Shown: positions 16,482 to 28,616, counted from the first letter of the stretch. The stretch is DNA of 57,743 nt from Altericroceibacterium xinjiangense (GCF_003958635.1 NZ_RSEK01000012.1:1-57743); one strand, 5' to 3'. Notes: a model not told the origin generated them from the letters alone. Translations and numbers: made by a program.

Positions 16482-17171
16482 TCAGGTCTCCTGATTATCG
16501 CCGGCACCCCTGCCGAGCGCGCGCTTCATTTGTTCCAGTTCAGCGTCGATCTTGTCCGATCCTTCGAGCGCGGCGATTTCGTCGGCCAGGCTCGGCGGTC
16601 CGTCGCCCCCGACCTTGAGCGCATCGGCGCGCCCTTCGGCGTAGTCGACTCGCCGCTCCAGCTGGTCGAATCGGGCCAGCGCTTCGTCCACGCGCTCGCT
16701 CGTCATCAGGCTGCGCAGCTTGATCCGGTTCTCGGCGCTTTCCAGCCGGGCCGCGATCTGGCTTTGCCGACTACGGGCCTCCCGCAAGCGGTGCTGCAGC
16801 TTTGCGATGTCCTGTTCATAGGCGCGCAGCGCATCGTCCAGCACCGTGATCTCGGCGTTCAGCTGCTCGAGCATGTCGCTGGCCTTCTTCTTTTCCATCA
16901 AGGCGGCCCGGGCAAGATCCTCGCGGTCCTTGCTGAGCGCCAGCTGCGCCTTTTCGCCCCAGTCGGCCTGCAGCTTTTCCAGCTTCAGCGTGTGGCGCTG
17001 CATCTCCTTCTGGTCCGCGATGGTCCGCGCGGCACTGGCGCGGACTTCGACCAGGGTTTCCTCCATCTCGAGGATGATCATCCGGATCATCTTGGCCGGA
17101 TCGTCGGCCTGATCGAGCAGTTCATTGAAGTTCGCGGCGATGATGTCGCGGGTGCGGGAAAAGATGCCCAT
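16482..17171 (-). CDS. pspA: Phage shock protein A, classical type
   Basis: The 229-residue protein starts MGIFSRTRDIIAANFNELLD, the classical PspA/IM30 N-terminus with an amphipathic helix, followed by DDPAKMIRMII and long coiled coils. PspA binds and inhibits PspF in resting cells and coats damaged inner membrane under stress. The ATG at 17171 has GGAG 8 bases upstream; the frame is open to a GTG at 17306, but the added 45 residues are not PspA-like. The gene sits in the operon driven by the sigma-54 promoter at 17496-17511. Confidence 0.95.
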   Translation of the reverse strand: MGIFSRTRDIIAANFNELLDQADDPAKMIRMIILEMEETLVEVRASAARTIADQKEMQRHTLKLEKLQADWGEKAQLALSKDREDLARAALMEKKKASDMLEQLNAEITVLDDALRAYEQDIAKLQHRLREARSRQSQIAARLESAENRIKLRSLMTSERVDEALARFDQLERRVDYAEGRADALKVGGDGPPSLADEIAALEGSDKIDAELEQMKRALGRGAGDNQET

Positions 17172-17302
17172 CCAGGATGCTCCGGAAGTGAGGGAGTTGC
17201 GAGTCGGGGTGGGGCTGGAGCGCAGGCGGCCGACCTCACGGTCGATCCGCGATTCTCTGGCTCGATCGGCCCCGATCGGGCGCAGCGGGTCGTCCTCGCG
17301 GC

Positions 17303-17458
17303 TCACGCCAGGATCACCGCTGGTCCGCCGAGGATCACCAGGGGCGGCGATGCCGCCGCGTAGTGTGTCAGGGCGAACACGTTGAAGCTGACCATCGCGG
17401 CGATGCTCGCCAGGGCGGCCAAGCCGAGCTTGCTGGCGAAAAAGCGGCGATCGTACAT
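17303..17458 (-). CDS. 51-aa membrane protein leading the psp operon
   Basis: An ATG at 17458, preceded by AAGGAGAG at the ideal distance, opens a 51-residue frame starting MYDRRFFASKLGLAALASIA. One hydrophobic stretch (about 11-31) predicts a membrane helix, and the end LVILGGPAVILA is hydrophobic again. It is the first gene after the sigma-54 promoter, 131 bases before pspA, so it should be co-induced with pspA-B-C. I know no named family; its position suggests a small Psp accessory. Confidence 0.7.
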   Translation of the reverse strand: MYDRRFFASKLGLAALASIAAMVSFNVFALTHYAAASPPLVILGGPAVILA

Positions 17459-17495
17459 GGTAATGTCTCTCCTTGAACCCTGATGCCCCCTTCCT

Positions 17496-17511
17496 TGCAA
17501 AGGGTGTGCCA
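17496..17511 (-). promoter_or_regulatory. Sigma-54 (-24/-12) promoter of the psp operon
   Basis: On the minus strand the sequence reads TGGCACACCCTTTGCA: TGGCAC, five bases, TTGCA. This is a perfect match to the sigma-54 consensus. The expected start of transcription is near 17486, about 28 bases before the ATG of the 51-aa gene. It lies between pspF and the psp operon exactly where PspF-activated transcription is expected. Confidence 0.93.
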
Positions 17512-17612
17512 AGTGGAGAAATCCCGGCAGTTCAGCGCTTGGACTCTGCGCACCACCGGCGACCATCGGCGTGGATTGCCAAGGCTTGGGAAAATCCGCT
17601 ACATGTTGGTGC

Positions 17613-18644
17613 GTGGAACGGGAAAACCAGTTCATCGGCCAATCGGGCGCCTTTCTCGACGCGGTGGAGCGCGCCAGCCGAGCCGCGCCCATGCGTCGCC
17701 CTGTCTTGGTAATCGGAGAGCGCGGCACGGGCAAGGAACTGATCGCCGAGCGCCTCCATCGCTTGTCCGATCGCTGGGAGGAGCCGCTGGTGACGATGAA
17801 CTGCGCCGCGCTGCCCGAAACGCTGATCGAGGCCGAATTGTTCGGCCATGAAGCGGGCGCGTTCACCGGCGCCACGAAGATGCGGGAGGGCCGGTTCGAG
17901 GAGGCGGATCGCGGCACGTTGTTTCTCGATGAACTGGCGACCTTGTCGACGGGAGCGCAGGAGCGGCTGTTGCGTGCGGTCGAATACGGTGAGGTCACGC
18001 GCATCGGTTCTTCCCGGCCGATCCGGGTAGACGTGCGGATCGTCGCGGCTACCAACGAGGACTTGCCGCGGCTTGCGGAGGAAGGGCGTTTCCGCCCCGA
18101 CTTGCTTGACCGCCTGAGTTTTGAGGTGATCACGCTGCCGCCGCTGCGGGTTCGTGAGGGCGACATTGCCGTGCTGGCCGACTATTTCGGCCGCCGGATG
18201 GCCGCCGAACTCGGGTGGGAGGAATGGCCCGGCTTCGCCAGCCACGTCCAGCGGCAGCTGGAGGAACATCACTGGCCCGGAAACGTGCGTGAACTGCGCA
18301 ACGTCGTGGAGCGTGCGGTTTATCGCTGGGATGACTGGAGTGAACCGATCGGTCATGCCCAGTTCGACCCGTTCGACAGCCCGTGGAAACCCGCCGGGCA
18401 GCGGCCTGCATCGCCGCGTGCGAGAGAAACCGATCACGGGGCGGCCGTTCCTGCCAAAGCCGCACCTCCGCCGAGTTTCGACGGCGTGACCGATCTTCGC
18501 GCAGCCGTGGACGCGCACGAGCGGGCGATCCTGGAGCACGCGCTTGGCCGGCATCGCTGGAACCAGCGGCAGACGGCAAAAGCCTTGGGACTAACTTACG
18601 ATCAGTTGCGCCACGCGATCCGCAGGCACGGGCTGACGGAGTAA
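17613..18644 (+). CDS. pspF: PspF, sigma-54-dependent activator of the psp operon
   Basis: The 343-residue bacterial enhancer-binding protein has an AAA+ domain with Walker A GERGTGKE, the sigma-54 contact loop GAFTGA, Walker B TLFLDE, and a C-terminal Fis-type helix-turn-helix (NQRQTAKALGLTYDQLRHAI). Like E. coli PspF it has no N-terminal receiver or sensor domain, because PspA regulates it directly. The GTG at 17613 gives ENQFIGQSGAFLDAV near the N-terminus as in E. coli; a GTG at 17571 is an alternative. It is divergent from the psp operon, with the enhancer region between them. A proline/alanine-rich linker before the HTH is longer than in E. coli. Confidence 0.94.
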   Translation: MERENQFIGQSGAFLDAVERASRAAPMRRPVLVIGERGTGKELIAERLHRLSDRWEEPLVTMNCAALPETLIEAELFGHEAGAFTGATKMREGRFEEADRGTLFLDELATLSTGAQERLLRAVEYGEVTRIGSSRPIRVDVRIVAATNEDLPRLAEEGRFRPDLLDRLSFEVITLPPLRVREGDIAVLADYFGRRMAAELGWEEWPGFASHVQRQLEEHHWPGNVRELRNVVERAVYRWDDWSEPIGHAQFDPFDSPWKPAGQRPASPRARETDHGAAVPAKAAPPPSFDGVTDLRAAVDAHERAILEHALGRHRWNQRQTAKALGLTYDQLRHAIRRHGLTE

Positions 18645-18834
18645 GGACCGGCGCATCGCAGGCGGGACGTTTTCGGCCCTTGCGCCGCGGGCGGAAGTTT
18701 TCGTTGCAAATGAGCGATAACTGGCTTAGCTACTCCATATCCCGACATTGTCATGGCAATGCCCGGTGCTGGCGCCTCCGGGGGCCGGCCCAAACGGCAT
18801 TTCCTGCACCCGGGGTCATCACGCTGGAGAAAGA
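18645..18834 (+). promoter_or_regulatory. Upstream region of the rimP-nusA-infB operon
   Basis: These 190 bases separate pspF from rimP and should hold the promoter of the translation operon. The rimP ribosome binding site is GGAGAAAGA at 18826-18834. I cannot pick out a confident -35/-10 pair. Confidence 0.35.
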
Positions 18835-19389
18835 ATGGCCGACATCGCGCGCTTGACCGAAGTAATCGAACCCGAGGCAACGGCTCTGGGCTTCGAACTC
18901 GTGCGGGTGAAGCTGACCGGTTCGGCTGAAGAGCGTACGCTGCAGGTGATGGCCGAAGATCCTGCTACCGGACAGCTGGTGGTCGAACAGTGCATGGCGC
19001 TGTCCCGCCGCGTCTCCAGTGCGATCGACGCGCTGGAGGAGCAGGGCGATGAACTGATCGAGGGGGCTTACCACCTCGAAGTCAGCTCGCCCGGCATCGA
19101 CCGGCCGCTGACGCGCCCGAAGGACTTCGCCAACTGGCAAGGGCATGAGGCGCGGCTTTCGCTCGCCGAGGCGATCGACGGGCGCAAGAGCCTGCACGGC
19201 CAGTTGATCGGGATCGAAGATGGGATGGTCTCGCTCGACGACCGCAAGTCGGGCAGGGTGTCCATACCCTTCGAAAAGATTCATTCGGCGAAGCTTGTTC
19301 TGACCAACGAACTGATCGCCGCGACCAAGCCGCTCGACATTACCGGGGCGGATGAGATCATAGAGACAGACGAAGAAAAGGCAGACTGA
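18835..19389 (+). CDS. rimP: Ribosome maturation factor RimP
   Basis: The 184-residue protein matches RimP in its N-terminal LTEVIEPEATALGFELVRVKL, the conserved YHLEVSSPGIDRPLTRPKDF and the usual length. It assists late 30S assembly. The ATG at 18835 has a strong GGAGAAAGA site; its stop overlaps the nusA start (TGATG). First gene of a conserved operon. Confidence 0.96.
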   Translation: MADIARLTEVIEPEATALGFELVRVKLTGSAEERTLQVMAEDPATGQLVVEQCMALSRRVSSAIDALEEQGDELIEGAYHLEVSSPGIDRPLTRPKDFANWQGHEARLSLAEAIDGRKSLHGQLIGIEDGMVSLDDRKSGRVSIPFEKIHSAKLVLTNELIAATKPLDITGADEIIETDEEKAD

Positions 19390-21062
19390 TGGCCAGTTCG
19401 ATTTCCGCCAACCGGGCCGAGTTGCTCGCGATTGCGAATTCCGTCGCGTCGGAGAAGATGATCGACAAGTCGATCGTCATCGAGGCGATGGAAGAAGCCA
19501 TCCAGAAGAGTGCGCGCAACCGTTACGGCGCCGAGAACGACATCCGGGCCAAGCTCGACCCGATGACCGGCGACTTGCGCTTGTGGCGCGTGGTCGAAGT
19601 GGTTGAAGAGGTTGAGGACTACTTCAAGCAGGTCAGCGTCGAGCAGGCGCAGAAGCTGCAGCCAGGCGCCAAGGTCAGCGATTTCATCGTCGATCCGCTG
19701 CCCCCGGTCGATCTTGGCCGCATCGATGCGCAGAGCGCGAAGCAGGTGATCTTCCAGAAGGTCCGCGACGCCGAGCGCGAGCGGCAGTACGAAGAGTTCA
19801 AGGACCGCGCGAGCGAAGTGATCACCGGCGTGATCAAGTCGGTCGAGTTCGGTCACGTGATCGTGAACCTCGGCCGCGCAGAGGGCGTGATTCGCCGCGA
19901 CCAGCAGATCCCGCGCGAGGCCGTCCGCGTCGGCGAGCGCATCCGTGCGCTGATCCTGAAGGTGGAGCGCAACAACCGCGGGCCGCAGATCTTTCTGTCC
20001 CGCGCACATCCCGACTTCATGAAGAAGCTGTTCGCGCAGGAGGTCCCTGAGATCTACGACGGGATCATCGAGATCAAGGCCGCCGCCCGCGATCCGGGCA
20101 GCCGCGCCAAGATCGGTGTGATCAGCCACGATTCCAGCATCGATCCGGTCGGCGCCTGCGTCGGCATGAAGGGTAGCCGCGTCCAGGCCGTGGTGCAGGA
20201 AATGCAGGGCGAGAAGATCGACATCATCCCCTGGAGCGAGGACACTGCGACGTTTGTCGTCAACGCGCTCCAGCCTGCCACCGTCAGCCGCGTGGTGCTC
20301 GACGAGGAAGAAGGGCGGATCGAAGTGGTCGTTCCTGACGACCAGCTGTCGCTCGCCATTGGGCGCCGCGGCCAGAACGTCCGTCTGGCCAGCCAGCTGA
20401 CCGGGCGTCAGATCGACATCATGACCGAGGAAGAGGCGAGCGAGAAGCGCCAGCGCGAGTTCGCCGAACGCTCCAAGATGTTCGAAGAGGAACTCGACGT
20501 CGACGAGACGCTGTCCCAGCTGCTTGTCGCTGAGGGTTTCAACGAGCTGGAAGAAGTCGCCTACGTCGACAAGCAGGAGCTTGCCTCGATCGAAGGATTT
20601 GACGAGGAACTGGCCGAGGAATTGCAGAGCCGCGCGCTCGAAGCGCTCGACCGCCAGGAAGAGGGCTACCGTGCCCAGCGCCGCGAACTTGGCGTTGAAG
20701 ACGCCTTGGCTGAACTGCCGCACCTGACCGAGCAGATGCTCGTCGCGCTGGGCAAGGCGGGCATCCGGACGCTGGACGACCTGGCTGATCTCGCAACCGA
20801 CGAACTGATCGCCAAGAAGCGCGAAGCTCCCCGCCGGCGCAACACGGACGGCCCGCCGATGCGCCGTCCGCAGCGCACCGAGGACAAGGGCGGCGTGCTG
20901 GGCGAATTCGGCTTGAACGAGGAGCAGGGCAACGAGGTCATCATGGCCGCCCGCGCGCACTGGTTCGAGGACGAAGAAAGCGACAGGGCCACCGCGGTTT
21001 CCGGAAACGAGCCGCAGGCGGCTCAGACAGAGGAGGCCGCTGATGCGGAATCCTCGCAATGA
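19389..21062 (+). CDS. nusA: Transcription termination/antitermination protein NusA
   Basis: The 557-residue protein has the N-terminal RNA polymerase-binding domain, an S1 domain (about residues 135-200), two KH domains (with [11 protein letters not shown] and [15 protein letters not shown]) and C-terminal helix-hairpin-helix-type acidic repeats (about 360-480), ending in an acidic tail. It controls pausing and termination. Coupled to rimP by TGATG and overlapping ylxR by 20 bases. Confidence 0.97.
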   Translation: MASSISANRAELLAIANSVASEKMIDKSIVIEAMEEAIQKSARNRYGAENDIRAKLDPMTGDLRLWRVVEVVEEVEDYFKQVSVEQAQKLQPGAKVSDFIVDPLPPVDLGRIDAQSAKQVIFQKVRDAERERQYEEFKDRASEVITGVIKSVEFGHVIVNLGRAEGVIRRDQQIPREAVRVGERIRALILKVERNNRGPQIFLSRAHPDFMKKLFAQEVPEIYDGIIEIKAAARDPGSRAKIGVISHDSSIDPVGACVGMKGSRVQAVVQEMQGEKIDIIPWSEDTATFVVNALQPATVSRVVLDEEEGRIEVVVPDDQLSLAIGRRGQNVRLASQLTGRQIDIMTEEEASEKRQREFAERSKMFEEELDVDETLSQLLVAEGFNELEEVAYVDKQELASIEGFDEELAEELQSRALEALDRQEEGYRAQRRELGVEDALAELPHLTEQMLVALGKAGIRTLDDLADLATDELIAKKREAPRRRNTDGPPMRRPQRTEDKGGVLGEFGLNEEQGNEVIMAARAHWFEDEESDRATAVSGNEPQAAQTEEAADAESSQ

Positions 21063-21804
21063 ACCGCTAAGTTCCGACATCAATGGCACGGCTTCGGCGC
21101 ATGCGAGTGCGCCGGAGCGGCGCTGCGTGCTTTCCGGACAGCATGGAGAGCGCGACACGCTGATCCGTCTGGCGCTTTCGCCGGAAGGAGCGGACGGACG
21201 GCACAGCGTGCTGCCCGACGTGCTGGCGCGTGCGCCGGGACGCGGCGCGTGGATCGCGGTTGGCCGCACAGAGCTGCAAACGGCGTTGAAGAACGGAAAG
21301 CTGCGCGGCGCGCTGGCTCGCGCGTTCAAGACGGGCGCGCTTGACATCCCCGATGACCTTGCCGGACGTACCGAAGAGGCCCTGACCCGCACGTTTCTTC
21401 AGCGGCTCGGACTCGAAATGCGCGGCGGACACCTTATCTTGGGATCGGACAGGATCGCGCAGGCTGCCCGCGACGGGCGCGTTGCCGCCCTCTATCATGC
21501 GCAGGACGCGAGCGACGATGGGGCGCGAAAGCTCGATCAGGCCTACCGCGTCGGCATGGATGCAGAAGGTTCAGGGTTGGGCGGCATTCGTCTGCCACTG
21601 GACCGCACGGCACTGTCTGTGGCATTGGGCCGCGACAATGTCGTCCACCTGGCGCTGGCTGACCGGTCTTCGGCCGAGCGGATTTCGATCCCGCTGCAGC
21701 GCCTGCTGATCTTTACGGGAACCGCGCCTGAGAGTGTCTCAGGCATGGCTGTCTCTGGTGACCGGGCGGCGAATACCGCGCCGGAAACTGCGGCGACGAA
21801 TTGA
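21043..21804 (+). CDS. ylxR: YlxR-like RNA-binding protein (DUF448 plus L7Ae-like domain)
   Basis: The 253-residue protein has an N-terminal DUF448/YlxR domain (about 22-110, with RRCVLSGQ and ARAPGRGAWI) and a second domain resembling ribosomal L7Ae (about 115-200, with GGHLILGSDRIAQAARDGRVAALY). This two-domain form is usual for Alphaproteobacteria between nusA and infB. It probably binds RNA; its role is unclear. The start overlaps nusA, and infB follows 22 bases later. Confidence 0.9.
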   Translation: MRNPRNEPLSSDINGTASAHASAPERRCVLSGQHGERDTLIRLALSPEGADGRHSVLPDVLARAPGRGAWIAVGRTELQTALKNGKLRGALARAFKTGALDIPDDLAGRTEEALTRTFLQRLGLEMRGGHLILGSDRIAQAARDGRVAALYHAQDASDDGARKLDQAYRVGMDAEGSGLGGIRLPLDRTALSVALGRDNVVHLALADRSSAERISIPLQRLLIFTGTAPESVSGMAVSGDRAANTAPETAATN

Positions 21805-21826
21805 TGCGAAGGAAGTTACGAGGCGT

Positions 21827-24490
<2,664 letters not shown>

Positions 24491-24498
24491 TCACGAGC

Positions 24499-24534
24499 CG
24501 GGTGGGCTGGCTGCGCATAGCGCCGGCCCACCCG
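24499..24534 (+). terminator. GC-rich hairpin after infB, possible partial terminator
   Basis: CGGGTGGGC and GCCCACCCG pair perfectly around an inner GGC/GCC stem. There is no T-tract, so it may be an attenuator, a processing or stability hairpin inside the operon rather than a terminator. Confidence 0.35.
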
Positions 24535-24571
24535 CGGCCCGTCCTGCAAGAGGGACGGGAGGAGCAATGGC

Positions 24572-25108
24572 ATGACTCGCTACGCCGCCTTTTTCTCCAG
24601 CATCAACGTCGGTGGAAACCGGCTGACCATGGCTGAGTTGCGCGATGCGTTGGACCGGGAAGGCTTCGACGACGTGGAGACAGTCGTCGCCAGCGGGAAC
24701 ATCCTGTTCTCCCATGAGGAACGCCCATCCGTCGGCCTCGCTGAAAAGCTCGCCTACGTCATGAGCGACCGGTTCGGGTTCGACAGCTTCGCCGCCGTCC
24801 GCAACCTGGCGGAAGTGGAGACGGCGATCGTGGATAATCCGTTTCGCGAAACGGGTCAGGATGAACTGGTCCACACCATGTTCCTCCAAAGCCAACCCGG
24901 TGAAGACCAGTTTGGCAAGCTGGTGGCCGACTACGCCGGGCGCGGGCCGGAGAAACTCGCCCTGGGCGACCGGGCCCTTTATATCGACTATGCGGCAGGT
25001 GTCGGCACCAGCAAGCTGACGAGCGCCTTTGTCGAACGCCGGCTCGGCTGCCGGGGGACGGCACGCAACATGCGCTCCCTGCAGCGCATTCTGGACAAGA
25101 TGGACTGA
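24572..25108 (+). CDS. DUF1697 family protein
   Basis: The 178-residue protein has the DUF1697 signature at its N-terminus ([19 protein letters not shown]) and the segments VVASGNILF and [15 protein letters not shown]1697 proteins are widespread and of unknown function. A strong GGGAGGAGC site precedes the ATG. It lies between infB and rbfA, where it is not a conserved operon member elsewhere, so it is probably a passenger gene. Confidence 0.88.
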   Translation: MTRYAAFFSSINVGGNRLTMAELRDALDREGFDDVETVVASGNILFSHEERPSVGLAEKLAYVMSDRFGFDSFAAVRNLAEVETAIVDNPFRETGQDELVHTMFLQSQPGEDQFGKLVADYAGRGPEKLALGDRALYIDYAAGVGTSKLTSAFVERRLGCRGTARNMRSLQRILDKMD

Positions 25109-25113
25109 TTGAA

Positions 25114-25503
25114 ATGGCGCGCCAGCAGCATACATCCGAAGACCATTCCGTCCGCCTGCTGAAGGTGGGCGAGCGCGTGCGCCATGTGCTTTCGGAGATC
25201 CTCATGCGCCAGCAGGTGCACGATGAGACGCTGTCGGCGCGCTTGATCAGCGTGACGGAAGTCCGGATGAGCCCCGATCTTCGCCAGGCCACCGTCTTCG
25301 TAAAGCCGCTGCTCGGTTCCGAGGAGGAGGAAGTGATCACCGCGCTGCGGCAGAACACTGCGTTCCTGCAAAGGGAAGTGGCCAGGGCGATGAAGCTCAA
25401 GTTCGCTGCCAAGCTGCGCTTCGCGGTCGATGAAAGCTTCGACGAAGCCGACCGGATAGACCGGCTGCTCTCCGACCCGAGGGTTGCGCGCGATCTCGAC
25501 TGA
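25114..25503 (+). CDS. rbfA: Ribosome-binding factor A
   Basis: The 129-residue KH-like protein matches RbfA: N-terminal [18 protein letters not shown], central [17 protein letters not shown] and a C-terminal [19 protein letters not shown]. It supports 30S maturation and cold adaptation. Five bases separate it from the DUF1697 stop. Confidence 0.96.
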   Translation: MARQQHTSEDHSVRLLKVGERVRHVLSEILMRQQVHDETLSARLISVTEVRMSPDLRQATVFVKPLLGSEEEEVITALRQNTAFLQREVARAMKLKFAAKLRFAVDESFDEADRIDRLLSDPRVARDLD

Positions 25504-25535
25504 GCGCACGCTGTCCGTCGTCTGGAGAGAATCGG

Positions 25536-26417
25536 ATGAGAGCCGGGATCGCGGCGATAGTGCTGGCCTTGAGTGCCGCTACGCCGTCGCTGGCGGGGGA
25601 GGCTCCGGAACACGTCATGGATGATCCGCCGCGCAACGCCGAGAACCCGGCCGGAATGGAAGCGCTCGTGCTGCCGGTGGGTGATGGCGCGATGAATGCG
25701 GTACTCTACACCGCGGCCGGTGAGGGACCGCATCCGACCCTGTTGCTGTTGCATGGTTTTCCCGGAAACGAGCAGAATCTCGATCTCGCCCAGGCCGCAC
25801 GACGCGCCGGGTGGAACGTGCTGACGCTGCATTACCGCGGCTCATGGGGCAGTCCGGGGCACTTCAGTTTCGGCAGGGCGGCCGAAGATGCGCGTGCGGC
25901 GCTGGCTTATCTCAGGAGCCCGGGCGTGGCGGCGCGCTACCGCATTGAACGGGAGACGGTTGCGGTCGCCGGGCACAGCATGGGCGGGTTCATGGCCGCC
26001 GAGGCGGCTGCGGCCGACCCGAGCGTTGTCGGACTGGCGCTGATCGATGCGTGGGACATCGGCGGCTTTGCGCGGACGCTGGAAGACCCCGAAGCCATGC
26101 GGCGCTGGCGGGTCGAGGTCGCGCACGACCTGCCGCCGCTTTCCGGCACCAGCGAAGAGGCTCTGACGGCCGAAATGACGGAAAACCCAGACCGGTTCGA
26201 CATCACCCGACGAGTCGCGGCTTTCGGGGATCGGCCGCTCGACATACTCGGGGCGCGGCTGGGGATTGGCGGAGACATCCAGCCCCTTTCCGCAGCGGCG
26301 CGGCGGGCGGGCAACACGCAGGTGACCGAAGACGTGTGGGAGACCGATCACGGCTTTGCCGACCGGCGGATTGCGCTGGCGCAGCGGCTGGTGGCGTGGC
26401 TGGAGACGCTGAGGTAG
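25536..26417 (+). CDS. Secreted alpha/beta hydrolase
   Basis: The 293-residue protein has a signal peptide (cleavage after SLAGE, about residue 21), the oxyanion segment LLHGFPGNEQN, the nucleophile motif GHSMGG (Ser148) and a late DHGF histidine segment. It resembles the prolyl-oligopeptidase/dienelactone-hydrolase-like branch of alpha/beta hydrolases. Substrate unknown. It sits inside the rbfA-truB stretch, 32 bases after rbfA. Confidence 0.82.
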   Translation: MRAGIAAIVLALSAATPSLAGEAPEHVMDDPPRNAENPAGMEALVLPVGDGAMNAVLYTAAGEGPHPTLLLLHGFPGNEQNLDLAQAARRAGWNVLTLHYRGSWGSPGHFSFGRAAEDARAALAYLRSPGVAARYRIERETVAVAGHSMGGFMAAEAAAADPSVVGLALIDAWDIGGFARTLEDPEAMRRWRVEVAHDLPPLSGTSEEALTAEMTENPDRFDITRRVAAFGDRPLDILGARLGIGGDIQPLSAAARRAGNTQVTEDVWETDHGFADRRIALAQRLVAWLETLR

Positions 26418-26464
26418 GATTATCCCGCCTTCCGCTTTCCCGCGCCGCACCCTATCTCCCCGCC

Positions 26465-27157
26465 ATGTCCGAAACCCTCTTCATGGCGCTCGCGCTGATA
26501 CCGGCGCTTGTCATCGCCATCGTCTTTCACGAAGTCGCCCACGGGTGGGTCGCGCTCGCGCTGGGTGACCCGACGGCGCAGGAGGAGCGGCGGCTGTCGC
26601 TTAACCCCGTGCGCCATGTCGATCCGTTCGGTACGCTGATCCTGCCCGGGATGCTGGCGCTGATCGGAGCACCGGTGTTCGGCTGGGCAAAACCGGTTCC
26701 GGTACTCAAGTGGCGGCTGAATAATCCCCGCTTCGGGATGATGGCCGTCGCCGCCGCGGGGCCGGGGACGAACCTGCTGCTCGCGGCAATCGGCGCTGTC
26801 CTGATGGGGCTGCTGGGGCGCGGGCTGGAAGGGCCCCCGGATGGCATGGCGGCCTTCGCCTTCATGGCGCTTAATTCCTTCATCCTGATCAACATCTTCC
26901 TGGCGTTGTTTAATCTGCTGCCGATCCCGCCGTTCGACGGATCGCACATCCTGGAAGGCCTGCTGCCGCGACGTGCGGCACGCACGTACGAGAAACTGCG
27001 CCCTTATGGTTTCCCGCTGCTGTTCGTCCTGCTGCTGGTGATCCCCTGGCTGTTTCCGGGTGCAGGGATCGTGGAAAAGGTGGTGCTGCCGCCGGTTGAC
27101 TGGGCCTGGAGGCAGTTCATGACCCTTGCCGCCGCAGTTGCGGGCGAGGGGGCATGA
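26465..27157 (+). CDS. Site-2 protease family (M50) membrane peptidase
   Basis: The 230-residue membrane protein has the zinc motif HEVAH (residues 22-26) in its first helix and the second metal-binding segment NLLPIPPFDGSHI near residue 155. Five to six membrane helices are predicted, without a PDZ domain. Such short site-2 protease homologues are common; the substrate is unknown. The frame is open upstream through the hydrolase gene but in a shadow frame. The stop overlaps the truB start (ATGA). Confidence 0.87.
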   Translation: MSETLFMALALIPALVIAIVFHEVAHGWVALALGDPTAQEERRLSLNPVRHVDPFGTLILPGMLALIGAPVFGWAKPVPVLKWRLNNPRFGMMAVAAAGPGTNLLLAAIGAVLMGLLGRGLEGPPDGMAAFAFMALNSFILINIFLALFNLLPIPPFDGSHILEGLLPRRAARTYEKLRPYGFPLLFVLLLVIPWLFPGAGIVEKVVLPPVDWAWRQFMTLAAAVAGEGA

Positions 27158-28152
27158 GCGGCCCGCACGGCTGGATTATCCTCGACAAGCCGCGCGGGCT
27201 GGGATCCACCCAGGCTGTCGCGGCGGTGAAGCGGAATCTGCGGCAAGCCGGCTACGGCAAGGTCAAGGTCGGCCACGGCGGCACGCTGGACCCCTTGGCC
27301 GAAGGTGTGCTGCCGATCGCGCTGGGTGAGGCGACCAAGTTGTGTGGCCGGATGCTGGATGCGAACAAGGCGTACGAATTCACCATCTCCTTTGGGGAGG
27401 AAACCGATACGCTCGACACGGAAGGCCAAGTGATTGCCCGAAGCGACCGGCGTCCTCCGCTGGCGGCGGTGTTTGCGATACTTGACCACTTTACCGGTGC
27501 GATCGATCAAGTGCCTCCGGCCTATTCGGCGCTGAAGGTGGACGGGCGCCGCGCCTATGAAATGGCCCGGGCCGGCGAAGAGGTTGAGTTGAAGACGCGG
27601 CAGGTGACGATCCATACCCTTGTCCCGCTTCCGCGAGACGGGGGCGCAGGGGAAGACTTGTGGACGTCGGACTCTCTACCGGCTTCGGCTTTTGCAACCA
27701 CGGCCGGTCGGCCCGATCCCTACGATCCGGCAGCGCCGCTGGAACTGGCGGAGACCGTAACGCTCCTTACAAAAGTGTCCAAGGGGACCTACATAAGGTC
27801 CCTGGCGCGCGACATCGCGCACGCGCTCGGCACAGTGGGATATGTGACGTACCTGCGGCGGGTGAAGGCCGGTCCGTTCGACCAGTCTCAGGCGATTTCG
27901 CTGGACAAATTGAACGCTATCGGACAAGGCGCGCCGCTTGAAGACGTAATCCTGCCGCTGGAGGCGGGGCTGGACGACATCCCGGCTCTCACCCTCTCTC
28001 CGGACAGTGCGCAGGCGGTCCGTCAGGGCCGGGTCCTTTCCGGAATGCCCCAGGAAGACGGGCTTTATTGGGCGCGATGCGGCGATGTGCCGGTGGCGCT
28101 GGTGGAGCTTTCGGGCGGTGACGCTCGGGTCGTCCGGGGTTTCAATCTGTAA
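27154..28152 (+). CDS. truB: tRNA pseudouridine(55) synthase TruB
   Basis: The 332-residue protein has the catalytic Asp46 in GHGGTLDPLAEGVL, and the TruB segments KAYEFTISFGEETDTLDTEG, PPAYSALKVDGRRAYE and KGTYIRSLARDIA. It makes pseudouridine 55 in the T loop. Compared with the usual length of about 300, it carries an insertion near residues 155-185 (including RDGGAGEDLWTSDSLPAS). Coupled to the M50 gene; rpsO follows 20 bases later. Confidence 0.96.
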   Translation: MSGPHGWIILDKPRGLGSTQAVAAVKRNLRQAGYGKVKVGHGGTLDPLAEGVLPIALGEATKLCGRMLDANKAYEFTISFGEETDTLDTEGQVIARSDRRPPLAAVFAILDHFTGAIDQVPPAYSALKVDGRRAYEMARAGEEVELKTRQVTIHTLVPLPRDGGAGEDLWTSDSLPASAFATTAGRPDPYDPAAPLELAETVTLLTKVSKGTYIRSLARDIAHALGTVGYVTYLRRVKAGPFDQSQAISLDKLNAIGQGAPLEDVILPLEAGLDDIPALTLSPDSAQAVRQGRVLSGMPQEDGLYWARCGDVPVALVELSGGDARVVRGFNL

Positions 28153-28172
28153 AGATGTCGCGGAGCTAAGAT

Positions 28173-28442
28173 ATGTCGGTTACCGCCGAGAAGAAGCAGG
28201 AAATCATCAACGACAACGCCCAGAACCCGGGCGATACCGGTTCGCCGGAAGTGCAGGTCGCGATCCTCACCGAACGGATCCGCAACCTGACCGAGCACTT
28301 CAAGGAGCACCACAAGGACAACCATTCGCGGCGCGGCCTCCTTATGATGGTCAACCAGCGCCGCAGCCTGCTGGCGTACCTCAAGAAGAAGGACGTAGCG
28401 CGGTACAACAACCTGATCCAGAAGCTGGGTCTGCGTAAGTAA
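28173..28442 (+). CDS. rpsO: 30S ribosomal protein S15
   Basis: The 89-residue protein is a full-length S15, with [20 protein letters not shown] and [16 protein letters not shown]. It binds 16S rRNA helix 22 and early in E. coli also regulates its own mRNA. A GGAG site precedes the ATG. The usual rpsO-pnp order is kept. Confidence 0.98.
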   Translation: MSVTAEKKQEIINDNAQNPGDTGSPEVQVAILTERIRNLTEHFKEHHKDNHSRRGLLMMVNQRRSLLAYLKKKDVARYNNLIQKLGLRK

Positions 28443-28453
28443 CAAATGCTGGG

Positions 28454-28480
28454 CGGCTCCGGACCTTCCGGGGCCGTTTT
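28454..28480 (+). terminator. Intrinsic terminator after rpsO
   Basis: CGGCTCCGGA and TCCGGGGCCG form a 10-bp stem with one T-G pair and a CCT loop, followed by TTTT. It would partly separate rpsO from pnp transcription. Confidence 0.8.
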
Positions 28481-28616
28481 GCTTTGAGAGGGCAAGCACT
28501 CGCAATTCGGCGGGTCGAGCCCCGGGGCGGCGACAAGGCCCCTACCGGACCGGGACGGTACACCCGGCAGTAAACCCCGCCTGTGCAATAGGGCCCGGCG
28601 GGTCGAAGGAAATTCA

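Noticed and set aside
19281-21392. 703-codon minus-strand frame opposite nusA
   Set aside because: Antisense of a well-recognised gene; Leu/Arg/His-rich composition and no domain features.
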